The position numbers and the translations under genes are program-made. 64,000 nt of DNA, taken from the NCBI GenBank assembly GCA_013112555.1, contig JABFGK010000001.1, positions 2,392,581-2,456,580 of the forward strand, given 5' to 3'. Below, one piece after another: positions 52,758 through 61,896 of the stretch; positions within the stretch are counted from its first letter, which is position 1, and each line of letters opens with the position of its first letter. Below the pieces are notes generated by a model that had not been told where the DNA came from, did no database searches, and saw nothing but the letters and a program-made list of their open reading frames with translations. This DNA comes from Planctomycetota bacterium. Its GTDB lineage: Bacteria; Planctomycetota; Phycisphaerae; Phycisphaerales; UBA5793.

Positions 52758-55700
52758 CTACTCAGACGAGTCAGCGTTGCCCTGTTGGGCACCTAACGCT
52801 TTCTGTTGTGTCAGGAAGTTTATCTCCCTTTGAAGCCAGACCATGTTTTCGCGCGCCCATTGGATTTGGAAGTCCGGATCAGCCCACTTCGAAATTTCAT
52901 TATCACCTCTGCTCTTCGAGATGCGGATAGCCTCTTTCAGCAGTGCTCGCGTTGATTCTACTCGCCGGATCATCTGCTCATGCTCGTGTAGACTGCTCTC
53001 TGCGCTGCCGAGTATCTCGTCAATGCCGTGGCTCGTGTTGTCTTCATGTCCGGTCGGCTGCACCGGGCTACCGCCGCCGTAGTCTGCTGTCTCGATAAGG
53101 GCCGTCCAGCGAGCTGATACTTTCGCTTGTTTCTCCCAATCACCCTTTCCCTGTTCATACATCTGCCAGCGCAGAGCGTCCTTCTCCTCTGCTCTGATCC
53201 CAAGATCTGCCGCCGCCCTGATGGTCAGAGTCACCAACACCGTATTTGGATCCAACACAGCTGTCTGAAACGGATTACCTGATCTCGGGGCTCCGACACC
53301 TGACCGATTAATATGATGAGAGGGATTCAGTTCAACCAGTGCTGCATCCCAGAATTCAGTATTTGTGCTCCGAGGTGCCAGGCTCAATGGCAGAGACTTG
53401 AGACCTTCCACCGCTTCCTCGAATGTCAGTGCCAGAGTCTTGGTAGACGAGTCGGAATCGATGTCTCCCTTTCGATCCTCACGATGTTTCTGTACGTACT
53501 CAGGGTCACCTGCCAGTAACACGCCCGTCCAATAGGTTGCTGTCATATAGGAATGCTCCACGAGGCCGAGTCGAGTCACATCAACTCTCACCTCAATGTC
53601 GGCCCCCGAAACATCGTAATCCCAGAAACGCCAATCATCGGACTCATCCTGCTCTGCCTCCTGCCGGGAATCTTGACTGGGTTCATTGTCATCTTGAGAC
53701 ACGCCGGAAGTCCACCCCCCGAAGTCCTCGCGGGAACCACCGCCGTCTTCGCCTCCCTGTGAACCGCGATATGGCCACGGTTGCATTCGCCCGTGGGGTC
53801 CTGTACGCTCGCATGGACATTGTTCCTCTGTCCTGCCCTGTTTCGTCAACTCTCTCAATGACGATGAGAAGTCGGCTTCCACATCCAAATCCAACACTAA
53901 TGTTTGATCCGGCAGAAGTATGCCAACGATGCGCGTGGCTGACATGTATGCTCGCCCGGCATCGTTGTGGCAATGATCAACTGCTTTGCAGAAGTCAGCC
54001 TGCTTCCATCTGTTCTCCATCTGCTCGACCTGATAGTCAGGGCGGCTGTCTTTGGACCATCGCTCTCGGCGGCGCCTATCAGCTTCCAGCTCCTCGTCCG
54101 TCAGTTCTCTCGTTGATGTCTTGCACACATACTTGAGTGTGCTTGACCACTCACCATGAGCGATGTCTGACGAGATGTCGAGGTCCGCTTCCGCAGTGAC
54201 CTGAGAAATCATCTCGAGGCGGGGTTGCTCCAGCCCGTTGAACAAATCCTTCTTGACACTTTCCTGACCCGACGCTGTCTTATACTCCTCCTCGTCAACG
54301 TCCGACTCGGAGCGGTGAGCAGGCTTCGTATACACGCCGAAGCTGTGGTCCTCCGGCGTATCGTGGTGCCGGGCACGCGCCCCTACGACGCCTCGCTCGC
54401 TCCCGATCAGCCCGTCATACACAATCGTCGTGGCATACGTTGAGACGCCGTCTGAATAGTGTTTCCAAGTCTTCTCTTCATCAGTACGCTGTTTGAGTAC
54501 TTCGTCGTCGTATTCCACCGTCACACGTAACGATTCACCTGGAACAAGGCTATTACCACTTGCACTCATTTCGACAATCTGAAGCGGTCTGTACTCGGTG
54601 AAGTATTTGCCTCGATCAGTGTCGACCCTCGGGACTTCCTGAAACAACTTCAAACCGGCTAGTGTGGGCAAATACTTCTTACCCCTCGCCTCTTCATCGA
54701 GACCCCCATCATACAGATCCTGCAGCGTGGCATTGACGCCATCCGGTGGTCTTGCTGAATTTGTAATCACAAACGTGACGAGATCTGGACCGTCTTTGAC
54801 TTGCACGATGCTCTCAAACTCTGCAGTAATCTCCGCACGAAAGACATGGTCTAGGAATCCGGTGCAATACCGCACTGCCAGTGGGTACAGCGCTCGAGCA
54901 TTGCCGTCCAGAACTTCATTTCGGTCGAGCGTAGCAAACTGACCAAGTACCACGATCTGTTGTGGATGAGGGCCGCTAATCTCACCACCGCTACCAACTC
55001 CCCACCGATCCATCCAGTCTGCCAGGTCCGGGCGATACCCGAGGCCGCGGTCACGGCCTGCCAGGCCCACCTTCCCTGCCGACGGCACCGCGTTGTTCCA
55101 GATTGAAAAATCCTGATAATCCCTCCAGAAGAGGCCCCACGGAATTCTCACTGGCTTCCCGATTTGAACCATCCACGACGTGTAGTCCGGGGTGCAGTAC
55201 GGAGGCACATAATTCCCATATCCGATCGTGTCATCACTGAAGAAGTGCGTGGCACTGAGATTGGCCAGAGACGTCACATACTCCCTGCCACGCTTCAGCC
55301 GGGGGTAGTCCTGGGGTGCCCTGTGCGCATAATCTCGAACCATTCCCAGGTTTAGGAGTCCCCACTCCTCAAACGCGGATGGATCGCCAATGTCACCTAC
55401 CAGATGACCAAGATGTGCATCGTTCCGGGTATGAGATGGCTGTGTCATGTCCTGTATCAAATGCGAGAGATGACCGAGCGTGCGAAAGAACCTCGCAGCG
55501 CTCTTCAGTGACAGATCACGAGTCCCGAGGTCACCATCTGCTTCGACCGGCACATAGTAGCCAAGCAAGTAATCATACAGCCGAGATTGCGAATACTGAT
55601 TGCCTCTGGTATCTCCCATCTCATAGGGATCATCCCCGCCAAACCCCCATTCTACCGTGCTCATCGATCCAGGCTGGTTGGTCACGTGGATGCCGTTTCC

Positions 55701-56177
55701 TGCTTCTGCACTTATCGGCTCGTGGAAGTGACCCTTCGGCCGACTCGTTGCGTCTTCAAGGACTGACCCGAATCGGATCCACGACCGTGGGTTCTCTGCG
55801 TAGTCGTACCCACCATTCTCTTCATACATGGATGGGAACACGATCCCAGGTGTGGGGCTATACTCTGCTCGGTAATCCTGCTCCGCCTCCGCCAACTCCG
55901 GTAATGACTGGACATACACCCAGTTGATCGCAAGGAACCGCTTCATTCCCTCCGACCTGCCGATCGCTTCCTGCGTGAGGAGGTCATGGACCTTCACCTT
56001 GTGCGCAAACGCGGGAGGGGGCGAGCACACGAGCGAAAGCGCAATGCACACAAGTGAGAAGGACAGTTGAGTTGCCTCGACTGGGGTAAACCAAGTACAC
56101 ACTCGTCGTCGTAGCTCTCCACAGCCATGCAGGGCGCGTATTTCGCCTCCATTAGGGAGGCGTGGGGAATATCTCAT
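52758..56177 (-). CDS. Large exported protein with N-terminal zinc phospholipase-C-like fold
   Basis: A 1139-residue protein. ATG 56177 overlaps the upstream stop (ATGA) and has GAGGTG five bases upstream. A hydrophobic segment (LSFSLVCIALSLVCSPPPAF, about residues 37-56) ends in AFA-HK, a likely signal cleavage; HKVKVHDLLTQEAI then puts histidines at the mature N terminus, as in zinc phospholipase C. Further matches: RFGSVLEDAT, RPKGHFHEPI and ARFFRTLGHLSHLIQDMTQP followed by SHTRNDAH (about residues 230-265), the H-x3-H/D-x3-H zinc ligand pattern. The remaining 850 residues are charged and beta-rich with no recognised domain. Family knowledge: zinc PLC/S1-P1 nuclease enzymes. Activity is not established because the region is divergent. 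Confidence 0.68.
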   Translation of the reverse strand: MRYSPRLPNGGEIRALHGCGELRRRVCTWFTPVEATQLSFSLVCIALSLVCSPPPAFAHKVKVHDLLTQEAIGRSEGMKRFLAINWVYVQSLPELAEAEQDYRAEYSPTPGIVFPSMYEENGGYDYAENPRSWIRFGSVLEDATSRPKGHFHEPISAEAGNGIHVTNQPGSMSTVEWGFGGDDPYEMGDTRGNQYSQSRLYDYLLGYYVPVEADGDLGTRDLSLKSAARFFRTLGHLSHLIQDMTQPSHTRNDAHLGHLVGDIGDPSAFEEWGLLNLGMVRDYAHRAPQDYPRLKRGREYVTSLANLSATHFFSDDTIGYGNYVPPYCTPDYTSWMVQIGKPVRIPWGLFWRDYQDFSIWNNAVPSAGKVGLAGRDRGLGYRPDLADWMDRWGVGSGGEISGPHPQQIVVLGQFATLDRNEVLDGNARALYPLAVRYCTGFLDHVFRAEITAEFESIVQVKDGPDLVTFVITNSARPPDGVNATLQDLYDGGLDEEARGKKYLPTLAGLKLFQEVPRVDTDRGKYFTEYRPLQIVEMSASGNSLVPGESLRVTVEYDDEVLKQRTDEEKTWKHYSDGVSTYATTIVYDGLIGSERGVVGARARHHDTPEDHSFGVYTKPAHRSESDVDEEEYKTASGQESVKKDLFNGLEQPRLEMISQVTAEADLDISSDIAHGEWSSTLKYVCKTSTRELTDEELEADRRRRERWSKDSRPDYQVEQMENRWKQADFCKAVDHCHNDAGRAYMSATRIVGILLPDQTLVLDLDVEADFSSSLRELTKQGRTEEQCPCERTGPHGRMQPWPYRGSQGGEDGGGSREDFGGWTSGVSQDDNEPSQDSRQEAEQDESDDWRFWDYDVSGADIEVRVDVTRLGLVEHSYMTATYWTGVLLAGDPEYVQKHREDRKGDIDSDSSTKTLALTFEEAVEGLKSLPLSLAPRSTNTEFWDAALVELNPSHHINRSGVGAPRSGNPFQTAVLDPNTVLVTLTIRAAADLGIRAEEKDALRWQMYEQGKGDWEKQAKVSARWTALIETADYGGGSPVQPTGHEDNTSHGIDEILGSAESSLHEHEQMIRRVESTRALLKEAIRISKSRGDNEISKWADPDFQIQWARENMVWLQREINFLTQQKALGAQQGNADSSE

Positions 56178-58057
56178 CGCTTCACCTCGACTTGTGAAAT
56201 CCGAGTCAATGCAATATCTCGAATGAACCACCGGCAAGACGCATCGTCGCGTGAAAAGAGTACTCGCACCCCGATTCCCATCTCATCAGGACGGGTCACA
56301 CCGACTACAGAAGTATGAGTGCGTCCCGTGACATGGAGTGAGCGGCAGTGTTCAACAAAGGCATCGCGTTCCCCCTGGGAGCTGCCTGCCAGTCCTGCGG
56401 CCACATGAGTCGAGTGAGACTCGTCAACCAGTGCAACTGCGGCTTCGTCATCGCGCGCGCCGATCGCTGATAGAAACGAAGCCCACACATGCCCTGGTGA
56501 GTTAGCAGAAAACAGATCGTCAACATCCGCCATGAGCACCTCGCCTGACCCCGTTCGGGCATAAATCCGTGCCCCGCGTAGTGACTCTGTAAGAAATACC
56601 TCTTGCACATCCTCCATAGCCTGCCCGATGTGAACGGCACCTCCCTCTCCCCATGCCATCGAGACGCCACCATCTGATTCAACAAAGACCGACTGGGTGG
56701 ACCCGTGCCGCCGATGGGCTGCAACAACTGCTTCGTGAGTGACCACTCCACTGGCTCTCTGCGCATGACTCGATGCTTCGCGTATCTGCATCGTGCCGTC
56801 AACACACGTAAGAATCAGAGTCCCTCCGGCCCAGTCAATGGATCGAGCCGGCGAATCCAGACGTGTCGTGCGCTCCAACTGCCCATCATTGCTGACAGAA
56901 ACCAGTACACTTCCGTCGTTCGCCAAAAGGTGGACATCTCCCGCATCGTCAGTCGCGATGCTCTGGACGCTCTCTACTATCACAAACCTCAATGCTCGCG
57001 TAACACGGTCGCTCCATGCCAGATCAACGTCTCCCGCTGCTGTACTGCGTGACAGTGCCAGAGCCTCATCCCGTGTGGCAACCAGCACGCGGCCACGCGC
57101 ATCAACTGCCAGTGCTGTTGCGCGGAGAGCGATCTCTGCTGAAAGATGCTCATACGCCGGCGACATGAGTGGGTCACTGAGGCGAACCAGCTGACCTCCT
57201 GTCAGCGCCAGCGGTGTACCGTCTACATCCTCCAGCAGGCACGTGCAGCCGGTCAGTACTGATCGCCATTCCAAACCCGTGGACGGTTGAGCAAAGACCG
57301 CACTGCGGGGAGTTGCATCATTGCTTGGAGCAGAAGCATACAGTACACCGTCAGCAGCCAGTGCCAGACACTGGATGTGGGTGCATCCAGCCACGGATGG
57401 TACCAAAGTGAATGTCGATTCGACCGACACATGATTCACGTCCGGCGCATTGCTGAGTAGCCAGCGGTACTCCGAGACGTCTGAGACCGACGCTTCTGCT
57501 CTAACATTGCATGACGCCCCAATGTTGACGGTGCTTTCAGGAGTTTGCAGGTGAACGGCTGAGTGCCCGTTGAGACAGTCTACGACCAGTACGCCCTGAA
57601 CTAAGACAGCCCCATCCCCACCGAATGCTGTGATCTTGATCGGGTTAGGTCCAACCTGCAGCCCACTTACTATCGCCATCCACCGTCCACTGTCCCACGG
57701 CTTGGAGTACATATCATTCACACGGACCGATGTACATCCCTCGGGATATCGCCCCACCACTCCGATGCAATTACCCTGAATGTCCTGTTGGTGTCGAGGA
57801 GAGTCAACAAAGCGTATCTCATCAGTATCGCCCCTCATAGTTACCTCACCCTTGGCGCCTCCATAGCTGTGGTGAGTAACATCCGATTGAAAGTCAGAGG
57901 GGTGATCTGGCGGCCTGCTGTTCGGCTCAGACGGCTCAGGGGCACTCGCTCCCTGTTCAGACTGATCTGCCCGATCGCAGCCGGGTCCAAGGATCACCAT
58001 GACAATAGTACACATGACGAGGTGGTAGCGAATAAGATGGTACAAAGGAGCGTTCAT
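56174..58057 (-). CDS. Lipoprotein with Ig-like and beta-propeller-like regions
   Basis: A 627-residue lipoprotein. ATG 58057 has AAGGAAG upstream. The N terminus MCTIVMVILGPGC ends in a lipobox-like LGPGC, so the protein is probably anchored through that cysteine. Residues of about 75-135 (CIGVVGRYPEGCTSVRVND, GLQVGPNPIKITA) resemble a bacterial Ig-like domain, followed by a second (STVNIGASCNVRAEASV). The middle region has repeats of the form LALAADGVLYAS, ALAVDARGRVLVATRD, IATDDAGDVHLLANDG, suggesting a beta-propeller. The last 120 residues (HVWASFLSAIGARDDEAAVAL to WFIRDIALTRI) could be NTF2-like. The stop overlaps the start of the next gene. Function unknown; the layout suggests a surface-exposed binding protein. 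Confidence 0.65.
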   Translation of the reverse strand: MNAPLYHLIRYHLVMCTIVMVILGPGCDRADQSEQGASAPEPSEPNSRPPDHPSDFQSDVTHHSYGGAKGEVTMRGDTDEIRFVDSPRHQQDIQGNCIGVVGRYPEGCTSVRVNDMYSKPWDSGRWMAIVSGLQVGPNPIKITAFGGDGAVLVQGVLVVDCLNGHSAVHLQTPESTVNIGASCNVRAEASVSDVSEYRWLLSNAPDVNHVSVESTFTLVPSVAGCTHIQCLALAADGVLYASAPSNDATPRSAVFAQPSTGLEWRSVLTGCTCLLEDVDGTPLALTGGQLVRLSDPLMSPAYEHLSAEIALRATALAVDARGRVLVATRDEALALSRSTAAGDVDLAWSDRVTRALRFVIVESVQSIATDDAGDVHLLANDGSVLVSVSNDGQLERTTRLDSPARSIDWAGGTLILTCVDGTMQIREASSHAQRASGVVTHEAVVAAHRRHGSTQSVFVESDGGVSMAWGEGGAVHIGQAMEDVQEVFLTESLRGARIYARTGSGEVLMADVDDLFSANSPGHVWASFLSAIGARDDEAAVALVDESHSTHVAAGLAGSSQGERDAFVEHCRSLHVTGRTHTSVVGVTRPDEMGIGVRVLFSRDDASCRWFIRDIALTRISQVEVKR

Positions 58058-58093
58058 TCGCACTTCCTTGGGTGAAGCGGCTCTCCGCATTAA

Positions 58094-61000
58094 TTACCTG
58101 TCATACTCTTGCCACATCGAATACAGTTTGTGTTCATCCAGGCCCTGTGAGTCACACAGGGCGATGCCACTCCAGGGATTCGCGTGCCAGCTGAAGGGCA
58201 AATCACGATAGCGTGCCAGAAACCACTCGTACAATTGGCTGTCCTGCATTGTCAGGAGTAGTGCCTGAGAGTACTCTTCATCCAGGCGCTCCAGGTTCAT
58301 CTTAGTGAGCGTAGTATTACCATTCCGGAAGGTAGTCATTGTCACGTCGATACTCTCCAGGATCTCGGCATCACGCTGTGCAAAGCACGGTGCGAGCAGA
58401 TCGCCGATTTCATCTGCGCGTCCAGCCTCAATGAATGCATACACGACATCACTGGATCCGCCGATGCGAGTGAGTCTGAGGGGTTGATAGTCCCGCTCCT
58501 TTTGCAGTGAAGCCACTCTGGCGAGGATGGCGTGCTCACAGGACTGATCGTCTGCACGAACCGCTGCCGGCAGGTACCAGTTGTACAGCTCAGCCACGTA
58601 CTGCTCTCGAGTGAGGGATCCTTCGATACCAATGGCCTCCCCTTCTTCAGTAAGACGATCAAAGCGAGCAAAACCTTCCGCTGCTCGACCGTGGGTCGCT
58701 GCGCTGCGCGCAAGGAGCATCTCGGGGTCAAACTGCTTAAGGTACGGATCATCAGCCGTAAACTCAGCAACGAGCCCTTCACTGTGTCGGTGGTTGTATT
58801 CGATCAGAAGATCTTCAGCCTCTGCTCGCGCTCCCTGTGCGCATAGTGCCCGGAAGAGGACATCGTACTCGTTGCCATACGTGCGATTCCCGTGTCGCTT
58901 GGGGTGAAAGGTCCTGAGTTCGCCGATCGCCCATTCCATGGTGGCCTTGTCACCAACGGCGGCCGTCGCGGACATTAAATCGACCAGCATGTCCTCCCGT
59001 ATGCTCTTCCAATTTGCTTCTGCTTTCTTACTATCCTTCACTTCCTCATATCTATCGTAACACAACTGCAGCATGAGCCGCATGGCACGTAATCGTTGCT
59101 CAGTCATGTCACCCTGATGCTCAAACCTCAGGATCTGACGCCATCTGGTGCCTAGGCTACGACGCGTCAGCCCGTCTTCACCTTCATAGTACGGCTGGCG
59201 CAGGATACTGTACTCACCAAGAAGAGCGTGCCACGTTTCCACCTCATACGCTGACAGAGCCGGATTGCTGTCGGCCATTGCGTGTGCTTGCAAATGAAAC
59301 GCCTGTGCCTCCTCCAGATCACCGTTCTCAGCGGCATGTTGTGCGATCTTACGGCAGAAGTCGTACCGGTCCTTCAGCGACCAACGATCGGAGTTTCCCA
59401 CAACATATCCGGCAAGGTCGTAGAGCCCGGTCGACACGAAGTTCTTCGAATCCGTCTTCATGCTGCGATATGACTGGGTCTTGTCCGTATCCGGGGAGAC
59501 AAAGAAGCGGTAGAACCAATATGCTGCTTCTTCTTTGCGTGTCAGATCATGGTGGATGGCTGTTGTGGCTACCGACACGGCCTGCTCTTCCGGGGATACG
59601 AAGGGTGTCGTCCATCCAGAATCTAACGCACTCTCTGCCACGCCGACTGCGAGGTAGGTCTTCAAAACGAACTGCTTGGCAGCGTTCAGGTTCTTCGGGA
59701 TTGCCTGTTCCACTTCTGCCGCCACCCCACAGGAACACGCCAATCCTGCCCAGATTGCTGCCATGCTGTCGCTGTCACCTGAGGGGACAAAGTCATCATC
59801 AGATGATGGTAACGAGTAGAGAAGACTATCCTTGACATCTTCATGGTGCCCTAAAGCGAACTGTGCCTCAGCAACTGCCAGCGCCGTCATACGAGACGGT
59901 TTTGCTCCAAGTGTCTTGAGCGCGGTCTGGAGCGCAGCCTCTGCCCGCCCTTCGTCACCAATGCCCTCAAGGTGCACAGCACACTTCGCCGACAGCCGCG
60001 CATCCGAGCCGGCAACGAGGAGCGCTTCCTCAGCGCGCCCCACATGAATGAGCAGCGGAAGATACCAATCCATATCATCGCGGTAGTACGACTCGGGCTT
60101 TGTCTTTCCCCGAGCCTGCTCCATTAGTCCGAGTGGGTGGGCAGCCTCTTCATAATGCCCGCCGGCGACCAGCGCTCGTGCTGCGCGGCTCAGCAGGCCG
60201 TACTTCTTCACATCACGTTCGGATTCACCATTGATCAGATCGCGAATAATGTCTCCTCGCCCTGCGTGAGCAGCCTCGCGTATGAGCGTCGCAGCCGCTG
60301 CGTATTCCTCGTCATCGTGCCGCTGACTTGCAGGGAGCGCCGAATTGCTCTTATTCGCCTCAAGTCGCTTCTTCACCGGTAGTGCTGAATAACACGCTAG
60401 CGCCTGGTCAAGTCGCCCCGCATCAAGATGTCCAAAGAACACTGCGTCATCCAGCCATTCAGCCAACGCGCCCCGTTGGATGCTCGGGACTAGTGATTCC
60501 AGCGCTCTCGCCTGACTCTCGAAGCCGGCTGCCACCATGGTCTCTGCAACACCTGCGATCTGCGCATATTGCCACTCGATTGGGCCATCTGAGTCTGCAA
60601 GAAGGCTCTCAAGTCTCTCCTGGTGTACGCCGGGTTCATAGGGTTCCTCTTCGAGATCAAGCCGCGCACTGCGCTGAACGCAGTACGCATGAAGCGGTTC
60701 AGCGATCATGCCTAGGCCACTGATCCTGCGCTTGCTGAAGAGGTCAGGGTAATCGCTTAGGCAGTTTCTAGCATTGTCGAATCCCATCTTCACAAGGAGG
60801 GCCTCGACTGGCGGATAGACCGGCACATGCAGACGACCCCCCCTCACTGGCATATGCAATGCTGAACTGTCCATGGGAGAATCCAATTGCTGCATCCGGG
60901 TGACGACTTCGGCGAAGCCGGCTTCATCGCCTCGCTCCCACATGTCCATGGCAACAGCCCCAAGCGCTTCTATCTGGTAGGAAGAGTCCACGACACGAGC

Positions 61001-61549
61001 GCACGTTGTGTCAACTCCCTCATCATCACCCACCCGTGATTGCATGGCAACGAGCGACCAGAGGGAGTGGGCAGTGTTAAACCGGCTCACATGTCTCAAG
61101 CGGAGTACCGATTCCGTGATGGACTCAGAGGCGCGCGCCAACCAGGCAGTCGCCTCATCCGACTGTTCTGAGGACCGGGCGGAGTCATCAGGCGTTGGCC
61201 TGGACTGGGGATACCCCTTGGGCGGCGGCGGGAGCGTGGTGCCGCTGAAGTCAATCTCGGCTGCCGCAATCTGCCGGACCGGGTCAGGATCACTCTTGGA
61301 TTGCTGCTGTGGGTCAACCTCTTCGGGCTCGCTGCTCTGAGTTGACGACTGACCGGCCGCCCCCGCGCTCCAGGCTCCGCTGATTGTCTCCTCGACCGCA
61401 TCGTCTACACATCGCTCGACATCCTCAACAGCTTCGCGGGCCTTCTCCCCCAGCCACTGACCAAGTTGGCCGTGCGCCGCAGGAACGGCCACCGCGCAGA
61501 GAGTGACAGCGACCGCAGGGCGGATAAATGCAGCAAACGGCCTCCTCAT
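58094..61549 (-). CDS. Large exported helical (TPR-like) protein
   Basis: A 1151-residue protein. The frame extends to 61639, but ATG 61549 (with GGGTGA five bases upstream) starts a clean signal peptide (RRPFAAFIRPAVAVTLCAVA then VPAAHGQ). The mature N-terminal part (GQWLGEKAREAVEDVERCVDDA) is charged. Residues of about 60-110 are Ser/Gln/Pro-rich. The remainder is helical with repeated units of about 35-40 residues, such as AAHPLGLMEQARGKTKPESY and RAEEALLVAGSDARL, consistent with divergent TPRs or TPR-like superhelical repeats. It is the first gene of the operon; 36 bases separate it from the lipoprotein. No catalytic motif. Likely a structural or binding partner for the other exported proteins. 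Confidence 0.65.
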   Translation of the reverse strand: MRRPFAAFIRPAVAVTLCAVAVPAAHGQLGQWLGEKAREAVEDVERCVDDAVEETISGAWSAGAAGQSSTQSSEPEEVDPQQQSKSDPDPVRQIAAAEIDFSGTTLPPPPKGYPQSRPTPDDSARSSEQSDEATAWLARASESITESVLRLRHVSRFNTAHSLWSLVAMQSRVGDDEGVDTTCARVVDSSYQIEALGAVAMDMWERGDEAGFAEVVTRMQQLDSPMDSSALHMPVRGGRLHVPVYPPVEALLVKMGFDNARNCLSDYPDLFSKRRISGLGMIAEPLHAYCVQRSARLDLEEEPYEPGVHQERLESLLADSDGPIEWQYAQIAGVAETMVAAGFESQARALESLVPSIQRGALAEWLDDAVFFGHLDAGRLDQALACYSALPVKKRLEANKSNSALPASQRHDDEEYAAAATLIREAAHAGRGDIIRDLINGESERDVKKYGLLSRAARALVAGGHYEEAAHPLGLMEQARGKTKPESYYRDDMDWYLPLLIHVGRAEEALLVAGSDARLSAKCAVHLEGIGDEGRAEAALQTALKTLGAKPSRMTALAVAEAQFALGHHEDVKDSLLYSLPSSDDDFVPSGDSDSMAAIWAGLACSCGVAAEVEQAIPKNLNAAKQFVLKTYLAVGVAESALDSGWTTPFVSPEEQAVSVATTAIHHDLTRKEEAAYWFYRFFVSPDTDKTQSYRSMKTDSKNFVSTGLYDLAGYVVGNSDRWSLKDRYDFCRKIAQHAAENGDLEEAQAFHLQAHAMADSNPALSAYEVETWHALLGEYSILRQPYYEGEDGLTRRSLGTRWRQILRFEHQGDMTEQRLRAMRLMLQLCYDRYEEVKDSKKAEANWKSIREDMLVDLMSATAAVGDKATMEWAIGELRTFHPKRHGNRTYGNEYDVLFRALCAQGARAEAEDLLIEYNHRHSEGLVAEFTADDPYLKQFDPEMLLARSAATHGRAAEGFARFDRLTEEGEAIGIEGSLTREQYVAELYNWYLPAAVRADDQSCEHAILARVASLQKERDYQPLRLTRIGGSSDVVYAFIEAGRADEIGDLLAPCFAQRDAEILESIDVTMTTFRNGNTTLTKMNLERLDEEYSQALLLTMQDSQLYEWFLARYRDLPFSWHANPWSGIALCDSQGLDEHKLYSMWQEYDR

Positions 61550-61896
61550 GATGATCACCCGTGTAAGCGACCTGTGCTGACAGTGATGAGTACTTGCCCG
61601 GCAGATTGTGCGTCCTGATTTCATTGGTTTCTCCAGCATGGTTCCGTCGTTCTGTACACTGGCCTAAACTGACACGGTCACTCCATTGACTATTTCCGTG
61701 GCCGCTCCACTGTCGCTGTGGGACGTGAGAGTGACTTTGGTCACAGGAAAACGAACAATAGAGAGAATATGAGATGCCGGACACTCGTCCATTGCCTGGC
61801 TCGAGCTTGATCAAAGACACGAGAGTCTAGCCAATAGGGGGATCGGGATGAGCGACCTTCTCGGCTGCCGAGGGACACTGTTATGGGGATATTCGC
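61550..61896. promoter_or_regulatory. 347-base divergent intergenic region between the exported-protein operon and the kinase
   Basis: It contains the CRP-type box at 61730-61745 but no convincing -35/-10 pair on either strand. The rest is unremarkable. It must hold the promoters of both divergent transcripts. Confidence 0.5.
61730..61745. promoter_or_regulatory. CRP/FNR-type binding box
   Basis: AGTGACTTTGGTCACA fits TGTGA-N6-TCACA with one mismatch; the arms GTGA and TCAC are perfectly symmetrical. It sits in the intergenic region between two divergent transcripts, about 180 bases from the start of each. Confidence 0.4.
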
